This document shows, in pieces, positions 1 through 12,795 of a stretch of DNA of 64,000 nt. The notes under the pieces were generated by a model that did no database searches, was not told the DNA's origin, and was given only the letters and a program-made list of their open reading frames with translations. This stretch comes from Cepaea nemoralis (Eukaryota > Mollusca > Gastropoda > Stylommatophora > Helicidae), in assembly GCA_014155875.1 (NCBI GenBank), contig JACEFZ010027939.1, positions 62,001 through 126,000 of the forward strand, given 5' to 3'. Within the stretch, counting starts at the first letter, position 1. Each line of letters begins with the position of its first letter. A program made the translations under genes and the position numbers.

Positions 1-165
1 GATACCAACCAAGGCTGATGAGCCTCCTCTGCCTGGGAATCAATAAGGAGGGAAGTCTACCATTCTTCCTTCCTGGCAGTGACCATACTGATCAGATGAA
101 CGTAGCCAATGTCTTTGTTGAGAGATCCTCTGTCACTGACTTGAAACCATAACCAACAAAGGCGT
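1..165 (-). mobile_element. SINE-E fragment, cut by window start
   Basis: Reverse complement of the element at 49110-49345. Both carry a block about a 'gaccatactg' motif, a 'cctctgcct' motif and 'accataacca'. The window edge truncates it. A tRNA-like head is not visible here. The family assignment rests on this pairwise match only. Confidence 0.45.
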
Positions 166-204
166 ATTGGGTATATGTTATTAACTTAATATGTTTAGAC
201 CAAT

Positions 205-300
205 AGTCACTGGATGAGAGATGTAGTCAATATCACGCTTGTGGCCTTTACTTCCCAAGAAAGTTCTTGGTGTTCATCACAGGATCGTTCAAGCCCGGAA
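205..300 (-). mobile_element. SINE-G fragment
   Basis: Shares a 'tttacttccca' block, an adjacent 'cttgg/cctgg' step and the preceding 'gatg-gt-...-tc' pattern with the longer SINE-G at 13929-14152. Old and short; orientation is taken from that copy. Confidence 0.35.
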
Positions 301-1215
301 CAGTGAGGGAAACAAAACTGCACCTTGAAGGGGATTCAAAAACACCAATGAGCTACTGCAGCTCCCGATTGTCTTTATTGGTTTTGTTTTTAAAGAGTTG
401 AAACAGTTTATAGAGAACGAAAGATAAAAACAAACATCGTTTATGAAATCGTAACATTTCTATAACTGTTTTGTTCATAATTCAATCATTTTTTTTTTCC
501 ATTACAAATAATAACATTCACAGTTTTAAATAATTTTAAAATTAAAATCGATTTCAGAACAGCGGAACTGTACCTTAGACATTTGTAATTTTTTAATGTT
601 GTATTTCGTTTAGAACTGTTACAACTGCTCACCAGTTTTCTAGTTCTCGTGTCATATTAGTGGTTCACATTGCTGATTGTAAATCTCTGAATTCCATTTT
701 CCCACATTTGTTGAAATCGAGTCGAAACATTATCATCCAGAACAACCACACTTTTAAAAAAAAAATATCTTTATTAAAATAGCATTTCCAATCGCTGCAA
801 AAGTTTTGATAATTTATTTTACAAATTTATGTCTCAAAGTAAAAATCCAGCTGCCACGCAAATTAGTACACGATATCTTTTCTTCGACCATGCGAGAAAA
901 ATCACACAAATTTCAAAATTACATTTCACTACTAATGACGAGATGAATGTTCCCAATCGCACATAGCTACATAAATGAATGAAACTAATACTGAAACACT
1001 TGTCAGGTGTGTTAATGCCCTTTGAATATTCTTTATTAATTTGTCCATTGTATTAACGAAGATTGTTCAAACACTAAATAATACATTTTCTAACTGTGAG
1101 GCGTTCGTTTAGCGTACATATCAATATATCTCAGAACTGAACTCTCGATGAACTCTAGAGTAACCCAGTTTGTGTCTGTTATTAAATCTAAGAAATGTAA
1201 TAAAAGTATCAGGTA
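301..1215. other. No gene recognised
   Basis: AT-rich sequence with A and T runs. Only short reading frames are present. None carries a recognisable domain or splice-linked exon. Confidence 0.5.
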
Positions 1216-1295
1216 CGATAACTTTGCATGTCCTCTGCAGAACGTTGCAGTCACCCCCAACTCCTATTTATTGACTGTTTGTGATTTAACTGATT
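1216..1295 (-). mobile_element. SINE-D 3' fragment
   Basis: Matches the 'gcatgtcct..gcag..cgttgcagtca' end of SINE-D in antisense, as in the copies at 28889-29098 and 34803-35035. Confidence 0.5.
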
Positions 1296-1489
1296 CAATG
1301 CCAATCAGAAATAAGTTTGGACTAAACATGGTGCACAGTCAAATGAACAAGTATTATCATGTAAGTCTCCTTTCATTGAGCATTCAAATTGCGGAAGATA
1401 CACGAAACAAAACAAATAGCTCCATGACCCTAGTAAGAAGTATTGTCCTTCTGTCAAAATGAGAGGTCACATTTGGCTATATATTATCC

Positions 1490-1680
1490 TTCGGCATTGA
1501 ATCATTTAACAGGCACTTTTAAATTCTGTGATTTGCTATTAGCCGGTTCCTTGGCGAAGGTCTTACGAACGCGATTCGTAAGTTATCTTACCACAGTTCG
1601 AAACAGTAAAATGCTGGTGTTGACAGCGATGTCCTGTAAAAAGGATATGCAAACAACAACAAAATTGCCATTATACTAAG
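1490..1680 (+). mobile_element. SINE-D copy, sense, degenerate
   Basis: The 3' end (about 1605-1665) has the SINE-D signature 'aatgctggtgttgac', followed by 'gcgatgtcctgtaaa' and 'ggatatgcaa'. The 5' part is divergent. It sits directly before a hAT MITE. Confidence 0.5.
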
Positions 1681-1692
1681 ATAATCTTAGGA

Positions 1693-2145
1693 CAGTGGTT
1701 CTCAACCGGTGGGGAATTCCCCCCCCCCCCCCCAGGGGGGAATTTTAGGGTTTCCGGGGGTGGGGGGGGGGGGTGGAGACCATTTCAAGATCGCGTTAAT
1801 ACAAGAACCGATTACTTGATATTGTTTTTCCCTTCATACTTTACAGTTAAGTACGTCTCATCCTTCTAAAATTCATTTTATAAAGTCAGTAGACCAACAA
1901 ATCATGTTTTGTGTGGATATCTAGACTTGTTTTAGTAAGTGCTATTAAATTTACCTTCCATTTTTACGTATACTGTATAGGGGTGGGGAGGGTTTTTAGA
2001 TAGGAAATATGAAAGGGGGGGGGGGTGTGACGTTCTGTAAATACGGTGAAGGGGGCACGGGCCAAATTTTGATAGGGAGGGGGGAGTGACGTTCTGAAAA
2101 TATAGTGAAGGGGGGCACGGGCCAAAAAAGGTTGAGAACCACTTG
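1693..2145. mobile_element. hAT-type MITE, copy 1
   Basis: Starts with terminal inverted repeat CAGTGGTTCTCAACC and ends with its complement, the last bases degenerate. The interior shows the family hallmarks: poly-C/poly-G tracts near each end and a block about 'gcgttaatacaagaacc'. The right subterminal block ('gacgttctg..aaata..gtgaaggggg-cacgggcc') is present twice in tandem. No coding capacity. The target-site duplication is not clear in this copy. Confidence 0.8.
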
Positions 2146-2149
2146 TGAT

Positions 2150-4100
2150 ATAATAAAACGTCCTTACCATTTCCTATTTATTGACTCCCTTAAAAATAAA
2201 CAACCCCTTTCAATTACTGTTTAAGTAACTTACTTAATGTAGGAGAAAATAAAACAGCGATAGACTGACCGTGGCAGCTTAATTTATTTGGCTTTATTTT
2301 GGCCTACGCACCTGGCCAACAGTCGTCGACTGATTGAAAAACAAAGACTAAAGTAGCCATTTTAGTTCGGACTAAGAAAGGAAACAGACGTGCGTTCCCC
2401 GTGTGGGGTTTCTTTCCCCGTGTGGGGAAAGGTATTTTTGCCTTTTAAAACCATGATTCTCTTCAGCTATTGGTATGTTATATCTACATTATTAAGATGT
2501 ATTTATGTATTACATAGACCAGTATGTTTAATTAAGAATTAGTTAGAATAATAAGTCAACAATTCTCTTAAACCAGGCTGGATGATGTTTACCAGTGAAA
2601 CACATGTGGGTGCCATGTTGTAATTTTTCCTGTTTTACAATTTCAAATCCCTATGTTAAAATCTTTTATAGGCCTTATGAACTTGTATCTAACTAGTAGT
2701 GCTTATAAACTAGAAATATTATGTGTACCGTAGAGAATCAAACTCAGGTCAAAAACACATTCTAGGAATTATCATCAATGTAGTAGCAGACTCCTGATTC
2801 ATACTTCAGTAGAGAACTCGTGTCTGTCAATTTCATATTCCTATGTTAAAACTTCTATGCACTGTGAACAATATCCCACTATTTATGCTTAGAAATCTGC
2901 AAATAATCTATGTACTGTAGAGATTGAACTCTAAAGTACAGTTTCAAAGATGTTGTATCCATGCGGGGACATACAAATGATTACGCATATTCCTGACTCT
3001 TAGTCAGGGGATAAAATACTTCGCCACATCATAATCTGTAACTTGGAACTATAGTGCTAAATTTTGGTACCATCCTTTTGTTAACAGATTAGTAACCACT
3101 CCATATGAGGAGGGACATGTAATCATTTAATAAAATATTGCTAGGGACATGCCATGTTTGAGAATATAAATTCAAAAACAATTAAAGTAAACGCGTGATA
3201 TAAATGAATGTTCGGATAGGATGTACCTTCAATCCGCATGACCTCACTGTAGTAGGAACAAAAGCGAAGATTGATGTGAATAAATTGCTTGCAATATTAA
3301 GAAGACTGGACCATATGGCATAAGTTATTCTAATAAATACACTCCGAATAATAGCAGTGATTGGCAAAATATATCAACAGCGGTTACTATCCCCATGTGC
3401 TGTACGCAGTGGGGGAAAACAATGTATGTTTTAGTTTAGGGATTAACCCCTGAAGAAAATTCAAAACCTAGGCTCCCTGCATCATCATTATGATTAATTA
3501 TTATGTATGATTATCATGTACTTAATATCAGAGAATGTACATGTATGTTTTTTCTGGTATGAGAATTTTCTCTGTTCTGATTGTTACTTTTTACTGTCGG
3601 AATATACATTTTAATGTTACCCTTGGGCACATGAGGATGTTGATAGAAGAATCCATGTGTATGTCAGTACTTAAAAAGCCAATGTTCAATAGCCTTGGCC
3701 TAGTGATGATTATAGTGCCGAAAGGAAGACGCGGCATTAGAAACCACAGAGATTCTGTATAGGCTATTCTCTTCAAGAATGAGAGATACAATATCAACAT
3801 GTTGGATGGACAGAATGACTTCACTCATCTAATAGTCCCAGTAACTACAGAACAAAATATAAGTGAGAAAATACCTTACTCACTATTTAGAGTCAGAATG
3901 GCTCTACACCAAACAAGACGAGGGACAGTGGAACGTGGACACCGACTCCTTTCCCCTTCTCCTCTTGTTGGGTGTATTTTTGTTTGTAATTGTGTTGTAA
4001 ACCTTTTACCATAACACAGTAGGTTAATGCTCGTGTTGTATTCTTGTCATCCCTTTTCTATAGAAGAGAAGCAAGTGGTGGTTGAATTTGGTGGGACTGC
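2150..4100. other. No gene recognised
   Basis: Non-repetitive AT-rich DNA. A short duplicated motif 'ccccgtgtgggg' lies at about 2397-2428. Reading frames here are short and overlap on opposite strands, as expected by chance. Confidence 0.5.
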
Positions 4101-5400
4101 ATTTCATAACTATCATCAGGATCCTGGGTTAAAAGCCTGATGAAGGTGAGTCAGGACTAAATGGCTTAACCATGTTCTGGATCTATAAATACATCCATGT
4201 TTACTGCTGCACTCATAAGCTGCAAACGCAAGCAAAAGAGATACATACGAAGACAACTGCCGGTGTGATTGAGGAAGTCCTATTTTAGTAGGAATATCCA
4301 GGATGGACTTCAAGATCTAATAATCTACAAAGATGAAGATCAACAGAGTACTGACAACAATGTATCGTCTGCTTTACTTCTGAGAAGTATCACCTATGGC
4401 CTCATCATTCAACCAAGTCAGTGGACCTGGGACAATCCTTCTACAAGTTACTAGAACTAACAACAGTGAGTAACCTTCAACTGTTGGTTGGATTACCAAG
4501 TTAATATCCAACAATGGATAAGTCTTCGAAAGAACGTCTCAAAGCTGCAACAGTTAAACATAAAGATTCAGCTATTCACCACCACGTTCTAGCTATGAAC
4601 ACCAACTCAAACAAATGGGAAGAGACACTGAAACAACTTTATAAGCCAATACAAGCAACTTCAGAACCTCTGAACCATAACTACACCAGATTACCTCAAG
4701 GTCCCAAAACCTGAACACCATCATAAAAAACCATATGAAAGCAGCTAGCGGAGTAAATGCCTTTACGCCTGCAACCACAGGAATCACCTGATGGCTTGTA
4801 ACCTTGGATATGTGGTGGAATAATATTCTTCAGTCTCATGCCTGCAGCAGAATCCTGGAATTAATTCCAGATGAACCAAATGAATAACAAGCAGAATTGT
4901 ATGTCTACACTGAAAGTAAATAATGAATCAGAACTCTATGCTGGTCCCATGTCGGCCTAACTGCCCCATCATCAAGTATGGGATGGCCTATCAACATGAA
5001 CCGAGTATGTGACAAAACCTCTTGAAACTAAATTGGAAACGGTTAACGTAAACCGAGCTGTTGGACAGTCGTCATCTTTCATACGATAAGATGATATAGG
5101 GCAAGAACCTTCTGCAAGAGCTTAAGTTGCATCTCCTGAAAGTATGACAGACCTAGGCACCAATTTCATTTGGAACACAACTCAATGGCAACAGGGTATT
5201 CTTGAATTCAGCTCCACGGAGGAGATATGTGGTGAATTTATTTCCTAATAAGGATTATAAATATTTCCGCAACAAACTTCAGTGGACATTAAAATATGAC
5301 TGTGAGTATTTATTGCTGTCCCGGATAATTATGGACATTAACAGCTTTGCACTGGAGAGGAATACCCATCCGCAATGCCTAAATGAACACTATAATTAAT
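4100..5400. other. Unassigned sequence, possible old element
   Basis: Has a more balanced composition and several short frames on the plus strand (about 4269-4714 and 5202-5399). Read together these look like an interrupted coding region, but I recognise no domain. It could be a decayed transposable element. Confidence 0.2.
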
Positions 5401-6138
5401 TAATGTAATTATTAGTATCAACTGTTTTCATGTGTGTGTTTTTCTTCTATGACATGGAAAAGGTAAAGAGTGTTTTATTTGGTAATGAAGTATAACTAAA
5501 GGGTTATGTTATGGTATATATGTATAGTATTCTGACACCAACTCATTATTTTTAAAAAAATTATAAAATGGTAAAAGGTGTCAGAAACAAATGTTTATAT
5601 GCTGGGTTCTATGTACTTTGATCATTATTTGCCTTAATTATGAGGGAAAATGAAAGTAGACCCAATTTGTGGTTGTTGTGTTGTTTGTAATAACCTTGCT
5701 TTTTTTTTCTGGGGTCACTGGGTACTGTATTGTAACAATGCAAATAATTCCTATGCCTGTCTGAAAATGCATAGTGTTCATTACACATATATATGTAACT
5801 ACAGATTTTGATTTAATACTTGAACTGTTTGTCCAAAATTTGTTGATGTGTACATCAAGTAATGTGGTGTTCATCAGTGGTTGTTTCTATGTTGTGAACA
5901 ATCAATGTCTTCTAGCACTATAGTAAATTTTAAAGGGTGATAAGTGGGAATGGAGAAGTACTCATAAATACAGCTATGAACAGGAGTGAACTATTTTCCT
6001 TCTTGTGTTTATGGCAGAATTCCATGATCACCTCAAGTGGCTAAATAATAGAGAATCAAATTAAATCCCCTAGACAACTTAACATAATATTCTCATAAAT
6101 TAAAATCCACATCCCACACCACTGTCTTAGGACAATAC
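5401..6138. other. No gene recognised
   Basis: AT-rich non-coding sequence with no repeat I can assign. Confidence 0.45.
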
Positions 6139-6146
6139 AACTAGAG

Positions 6147-6561
6147 CAGTGGCTCTCAGCCTTTTGTGACCCATGCACCCCTTCACCATATGTTCAGACT
6201 GTCATCCCCCCCTTTCATATTTCCTCCCTATAAATCCCCCACTACCCATATAAGTAAAAATGGACGCTAAATTTAACAATACATACTAGAATAGGTCTAG
6301 ACGTCTACATAAAACGTGATTTGCAAGTCTACTTACGTTATAACACAAATTTCAAAAGAGCGAGAAGTACAGAACCGTAAAGAATGGAGGGAAAAACAAT
6401 ATCAAGTAATCAGTTCATGTATTAACACGATCTTGAAATAATCTTAATCCCCCCCCCCCCCTGGAAACCATAACATCCCCTCTGGAAACCCTGACAACCC
6501 CCCCCCCCCCACCCGCCGAGGGGGGGGGGGGAGGAAATTCTCCACCGGCTGAGAACCACTG
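6147..6561. mobile_element. hAT-type MITE, copy 2
   Basis: Left end CAGTGGCTCTCAGCC, right end complementary (GGCTGAGAACCACTG). Flanked by an 8-bp duplication, aactagag at 6139-6146 and aactagac at 6562-6569 (one mismatch), the length expected for hAT transposition. The interior has opposing poly-C and poly-G tracts. Confidence 0.88.
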
Positions 6562-6740
6562 AACTAGACACTCCCTTGTTTGGAACCCACAAGGCAAACG
6601 AAAAAGCGTGAGGCCTATAAACAAATGAAGAAGTGAATTACAGACAGAGGTGAATAATACTGAGAGGACATTGAGGGAGCTCCAGGGGACTACACAAGAC
6701 TTGACTTGGGTTCATTGGGGGCATATGCCCCAATGGATGA
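6562..6740 (+). mobile_element. LINE-4 3' fragment
   Basis: Conceptual translation contains WNPQGKRK and TLRELQ, matching the 3' end of the reverse-transcriptase ORF seen at 32330-32520 and 44440-44820. MITE copy 2 lies at its left edge. Contains stops and is non-functional. Confidence 0.55.
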
Positions 6741-7104
6741 AAGGGTGGAAGAAGAAAAGAGGTTTTCCATTGACTTGTGAACTAGAAGAAGTCCGACTGA
6801 CCGACGTGTGAAAGGAATCCACCACACCACCGACAGAAGCGAAAGTCTAAGCGCCTTTAACTTCTCCGCCACGCCGACTTCCAACACAAAAATACGTTTT
6901 AAAAATACTTCTTGCAAAATAATTAGATGCTTAGGTCATCGCCCTTCTGTTTTTGAGTGGTGCTCTCTACAATGGTGGAATACAGGCTAGTATTCTTGCT
7001 TGTCTATACAATGTTCTGCTTTCAATCGTCAGCAGTGGTGGTCGATTATTTTTTTTCCGACCAGTACGAATGCCGTGGTCGACCGAGTCCTATACGCGCG
7101 TTTT

Positions 7105-7225
7105 TAAAAAAAAACAAAGTTGCATGTCCTTTGCAGGAAGCAGCGATCAACACCAGATTTTCTGAGCAATTTTACTTTCAGTAGTTTGCCATCGCGTTCT
7201 GAATGAGCAGTCTACGTTAAGTCAA
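7105..7225 (-). mobile_element. SINE-D fragment, antisense
   Basis: Carries 'gttgcatgtcctttgcagga', then 'cagtagtttgcca', the conserved central and 3' blocks of SINE-D in reverse orientation. Confidence 0.5.
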
Positions 7226-7256
7226 ACTGAAATGTATAGAGAATGAACCCCGATAA

Positions 7257-7845
<589 letters not shown>

Positions 7846-7914
7846 GAGGGCGCGCTTTAGCGATGCTACTCTTGGCTTGCGTGTGCATGAATAGTCCGTC
7901 TGTCCGATAGATAT

Positions 7915-8287
7915 CTGGTTGATCCTGCCAGTAGTCATATGCTTGTCTCAAGGTACACGGTGTGCGTGAACGTCTGGCCTGTCAGTCGCCATGTGCACTT
8001 GTGCGCTGGTGAGGCTCAACCGTAAATCGGGAGATCTGCTCGCAACCTAGACGAGCAGTATCTTCTGTGGGCAGCCTCTCGCCTCATGTATGTGTGGTCC
8101 GTTCTGGCGGTCAGTCCGTCTTCGGCGAAGGAAATCTTGTTGATCCTACAAGTAATCATACGCTCATTGCTTGTCGCTACGTTTGTCTTAAAACTGAAAA
8201 TTAAAGGAATTGGCGGAAGGGCCGTTTGCACGAGGCTCTCGAGAGCCAATATACACAGGGATAACTGGCCGTGGCAGCCTAACGTCC
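7915..8287 (+). pseudogene. Mosaic of 18S and 28S rRNA fragments
   Basis: The 37 bases at 7915-7951 equal the conserved 5' start of eukaryotic 18S rRNA (CTGGTTGATCCTGCCAG...). A decayed second copy of the same start lies at about 8134-8180, and both copies share an upstream 'agtccgtct' block. At 8194-8222 is the 18S internal segment ending 'aaaggaattggcggaaggg' (two mismatches to the universal sequence). At 8254-8287 is a 28S-like segment, 'acagggataactggc' followed by 'gtggcagcc'. The order follows the rDNA transcript, but the intervening sequence is missing, so this is a non-functional derivative. Confidence 0.7.
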
Positions 8288-8830
<543 letters not shown>

Positions 8831-9660
8831 CTAAATTGAATACCTGACGAATAAATGATACAGTAATAAATTTGAATTTATGCAGTATGTACCTGGCGAG
8901 ATGCAACGAAATATGCCAGGCACGAAATAGTGCAATCTATTGTTTGTGTCTTCGTTATTCAATTGATACTGTGTCCAGAATTGTATGAGCAAGGAAAACA
9001 TTGTCGTTTGAAAGGACAGTTCGCGAAAATACACATATGAACATTTTGTGAAACTATTTTCCAGGAACACAAACATAATCAACTGGAAAACGCAAGACAA
9101 CTATGAGCTCCAATAAGAGGAGAATTCAGTTATGTCTGTAACATAATTACTATCAGTTCTTATGTCACACGTGATTTTCTTTGTCGGATAATTGAATGAT
9201 TCTGGCGCTGTGTCAACCATTTGATGCTGTCGTGTCTTATCAATTGTATAAGTAAGCAAAGTTTACATGAACGTTGTATTAATTGTTCATTGTCGCGCCA
9301 TTGTTTTCTCCCATGCTGAAACATCCATGGCGCGGACGTGCAAATCTCCAGATATTCATTTTTATTGTCTTTAGAATTATTCTCTTCTTCTTGGTTTGCT
9401 TTTGAACTCAGTTTACTGGCAGCCCACGGCGCTGTGTTTGTTGTGGGAGATGTTTTATGTTACATGGTTGTCTTTAAAAACTGGGATACGTGGGGTGCAC
9501 ATCTTTGTTTGAGATCAAAAATACGCTCAATAGTGTCAACATTTTAACAAGCATTTCATGAACCGATCTGATGCATTGTTGCATTATTGATTAGAGATGT
9601 TAAATTTACAAATACAATTGCTGTGGTTAAGTAAATCGTTATGTATCAATTGTTTAATTA
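8831..9660. other. No gene recognised
   Basis: Unique-looking AT-rich DNA. Short frames on both strands carry no domain I recognise. Confidence 0.45.
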
Positions 9661-9667
9661 AGTTCCT

Positions 9668-9770
9668 CCCCCCCCCCCCCTTTCCCACGGTATACCCTAA
9701 GATACTCTAAACAAGCACACAAATGTATCGATTGTTTTCTGTCAGGAGGGGGGGGGGAAAGGGGGGGGGG
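9668..9770. repeat. Poly-C / poly-G inverted repeat
   Basis: A C-tract followed by tttccc (9671-9686) is matched in inverse complement by gggaaa plus a G-tract (9755-9770), with about 68 bases between. It could form a hairpin, and the G side could form a G-quadruplex. The arms resemble the C/G tracts of the hAT MITEs but no MITE termini are present. Confidence 0.7.
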
Positions 9771-9859
9771 ATATTCAGTTCGTGGCGGCTGCACTAGCCA
9801 GGCAGCCTTAATTCTTCAGGCCCAAGACACCCCCACCCCCCACCCCTTCCCCCGTCCTA

Positions 9860-10250
9860 CATCGCAAGGTACTAAAGGCAGTAATAGTATTTTGCTCGCA
9901 TAATATGCCTCTTTCTAGTGGCATATTTAATTACACACTCCATCGGCAGGAGGACTTATTGTGGTAATGGAAGAATTATTGTTTGATATGCTATCCATGT
10001 AACTTAGTAATTCTCTTTTACTTACTTTTACGCAACATATTACGAGGGGTTGGCCATATGAAGGAATAACGCAGAAAGCTGACAATAGGCACATTCAAAG
10101 CTCCTCATGTTTGCACTGAACGTGTGAAGTATCAAGTGTCTTCTTAAACGGATTCTCCCACTATGATGCCCGGCGCAACTTACCCTATTAACTGGAACTG
10201 CTGCTCCAACGATTTGTCAGAACAATGAAGAAATCACAGGCCAGGGCTGT
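9860..10250. other. No gene recognised
   Basis: Apparently unique sequence between the C/G inverted repeat and MITE copy 3. No coding or repeat signal. Confidence 0.4.
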
Positions 10251-10255
10251 TAGAC

Positions 10256-11393
10256 CAATGGATCTCAACCTTTTTTGGCCCGTGCCCCCCTTCACCATAT
10301 TTTGAGAACGTCATCCCCCCACCCCTCATTTCGTTTTTCCACCCTAAAAATCCCCCCCCCCCCCCCCTTTTTTTTTTACACAGTATACGTAATAATGGAA
10401 TCTAAATTTAATAGCACATACTAAAACAAGTCTAGACGTCTACATAAAACGTGATTTGCGGGTCTACTTACGTTATAAAATGAATTTCAGACGGGTGAGA
10501 AATCTTCTTCTTCTTCAGCGTTCCGAGCCATTGAGGTTCTTTGCTGCAAATACAATCTGTCTCCATTCGTCTCTCTGGTGGACCTTCTCTTGCCAGTCGT
10601 TGATTCCAAGTGCTTGTAAGGTCTGTATGTATATTATCTCTCCATCGCCTTCTTGGTCTACCTCGGGGTCTACGGTCATTTATTTCCTGAGTGTAAGCGA
10701 GTTTTGTTTCCCTATTATCTTCCATTCTTTCTATATGCCCCAGCCATTGTAGTCTATTAGCCTTCATGATACCAGTGATTAGCGGGGACTTAAACAAATC
10801 ATAAATGTCTTTGTTACTTCTTCTTTTCCACTCTCCACTTTGTGTATCCCTAATGGGTCCAAAGATGCGTCTTAAAATTTTGTTCTCAAAGGTTTGTAGC
10901 AAGGCTTCGTCTCCTTTCGTTGTACTCCAGGTTTCAGAGCCATACAGCACAACTGGTCTGATCAGTGTTTTGTATATTGTGATTTTGGTGTTACGAGATA
11001 GCGCCTTTGATTTTAGTAGATGTTGTAGTGCATAGTATATCTTATTTCCAGAGTTGATTCTAGTTTGTATTTCTTCCCTTATGATGTTGGAGCAGTTGAA
11101 GATTGTACCCAGGTATTTGTATGTTTCCGTTCTTTTAATGGTCATATTATCTATTTGTATGTGGCCAGAGTTTTTAGCCATTCCGTCTCTTGAAATTACC
11201 ATATATTCTGTCTTATCTTGGTTGATAACCAGCCCCATCTGTTGGGCTTTTTCCTTTAAGTGAGTCAAAACAGAACCATAAAGTATGAAGGGAAAAACAA
11301 TATCAAGTAATCGGTTCTTGTATTAACGCGATCTTGAAATAATTGTAATCCCCCCCCCCCCACCCCTGGAAACCCTCCGGTTGAGAACCACTG
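10256..11393. mobile_element. hAT-type MITE, copy 3, split by LINE-1
   Basis: Left end CAATGGATCTCAACC, right end complementary (GGTTGAGAACCACTG). Flanked by 8-bp duplication tgttagac (10248-10255) and tgttagaa (11394-11401). About 770 bases of LINE-1 are inserted between 'ggtgagaa' and 'acagaacc', two blocks that are nearly adjacent in copies 2 and 5. The MITE itself is therefore only about 360 bases. Confidence 0.85.
10497..11269 (-). mobile_element. LINE-1 3' fragment inside MITE copy 3
   Basis: Antisense open frame 11268-10468 covers the C-terminal half of a non-LTR reverse transcriptase: MGLVINQDKTEYMV, YKYLGTIF, VVLYGSETW, then the basic tail RRPRGRPRRRWRDN. It is very close in sequence to 35954-37294, so insertion is fairly recent. 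Severely 5'-truncated. A one-base change near 10615 shifts the frame before the C-terminus, relative to the copy at 36 kb. The 3' end is a short run of TTC repeats on the plus strand (GAA tail). Confidence 0.88.
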
Positions 11394-11939
11394 TGTTAGA
11401 AAATTGTCGATGTTAATGGAAAAACACCTGCAGAAATACACAAAGAGGTGGAATCAGCGTTTCATCATTCACACCCATCAAATGTTTCAGCTTAAAAAAA
11501 AATCTACTAATGTAAACAGCTCAAGCATGGCCGATCAAATCTTGCTGATGTGAGAAAATTTACAACAACGCCATCAGGGGCACCCACAGAACTGCCGGAC
11601 ATGTGAAGGAAATCACTGGCCAGGATCGGAAAGTTACAATTACGGAGATAGCTAGTGCAGAAATCTGAGTTACAGGCAAATAATAGAATTTGATACGACA
11701 TACTAAACATTAGAAATGGGTGTGTTCGCTGGGTTCTACGCATGTTGTCACAAGAACAGAAGAAAAGTTTTCGAACAAGAGAACGTATTGGTTAATATAC
11801 CTTAATAATAGGTATGTTGCTATTTGCGAATGCCGGTCTCCCTGACCTAGGCGTTAGCGTCTTTCTCCGTAATCCCATATAATCTCGTGAATGACGTGAT
11901 GTGCACGAGAATTGGTAGCGGTTCTCGCCGCGTCGGTAA

Positions 11940-12075
11940 CTTACGGGATATGTGAGCCGGTCGCTCAGAAAGCAATGGCAAACTACTGAGTGTAATCTTG
12001 CCTAGTACATCAACAGCAGCTGGAAAATTCTGGTGTTGACTGCAACGGCCTGTAGGGGATATGCAACATTTATAA
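11940..12075 (+). mobile_element. SINE-D copy, sense
   Basis: Central block 'agaaagcaatggcaaactac', then 'gtgttgactgcaacggcctg', and 'ggatatgcaac'. A head may extend upstream to about 11830, where a tRNA-like stretch ('ggttctcgccgcgtcgg') precedes the central block. Confidence 0.6.
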
Positions 12076-12169
12076 AATGCGAATTATGTCCATACTGCAT
12101 TGCTGTGGGTTCTGGTGCATGATAGACCTGGCTAATGATGATACCTTTACAATGAGAGCCTAGTTGGCC

Positions 12170-12790
12170 GTTCATTTAAGTACATGTGCTCCTTCAGAGA
12201 GTTTCAAGTACCTAGGAAGTATAATATCATCAAATGGCAGATCAGAAGACGAGATCTGAAAATAGGTGCAATAAGGCAAATCAACTTATTGGACAAATGG
12301 CACCAATACTAAAGAACAAACATGCGTCAATAACTACTAAGAAAGCACTTTACAACACAATCTTCCTACCAACTCTATGCTACCAATGCCAAACTTGGAC
12401 AATGACAGAAAAAGAAAAAAGAAAAATCACAACAACAGAAATGAGATTCCTGAGAAGAATACTCAACGTATCAAGAAGAAATAAGATCAGAAATGAAGAA
12501 ATCAGGACTAAAGTGGGGGTTATAGCAGCACTAGATTTTATTAGAAAGCAGCAAGTCAAATGGTTTGGCCATTCAAGTAGGTTACCAGTCAACAGCATAC
12601 CACAACAAGCAATGATGTACAGACCAGATGGAAACAGAGGAAGAGGCCGACCACGTAAACGTTGGACGGAGGGAATAGCAGAGTCCATGGAAATATCGAT
12701 ATATGAAATCCATAATCGGGCACTCTCACGATGTTTATACTTCACCTCGACACCGCAAGGTACAAGAGGAACATGATGAGATGAGATGAA
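12170..12790 (+). mobile_element. LINE-3 reverse transcriptase C-terminus
   Basis: Open frame 12234-12776 (180 codons) covers the end of a non-LTR ORF2: LCYQCQTWTM, RRILNVSRRNKIRNEEI, QVKWFGHSSR and GRGRPRKRW. This is the usual thumb region and basic tail after the RT palm. The palm is missing through 5' truncation. The 3' UTR is short and runs into a (GATGAGAT)n-like tail. Other fragments of the family lie at 48325-48460 and 61130-61325. Confidence 0.8.
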
Positions 12791-12795
12791 ATGAG

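Noticed and set aside
3535..3824. Overlapping plus and minus frames of about 75 codons
   Set aside because: Each is the other's shadow; no domain, no splice-site context.
6415..6624. Antisense frame with poly-Pro/poly-Gly
   Set aside because: It is the C/G tracts of hAT MITE copy 2 translated.
7915..7951. A genuine 18S rRNA gene
   Set aside because: The match stops after 37 bases and jumps to distant parts of 18S and 28S.
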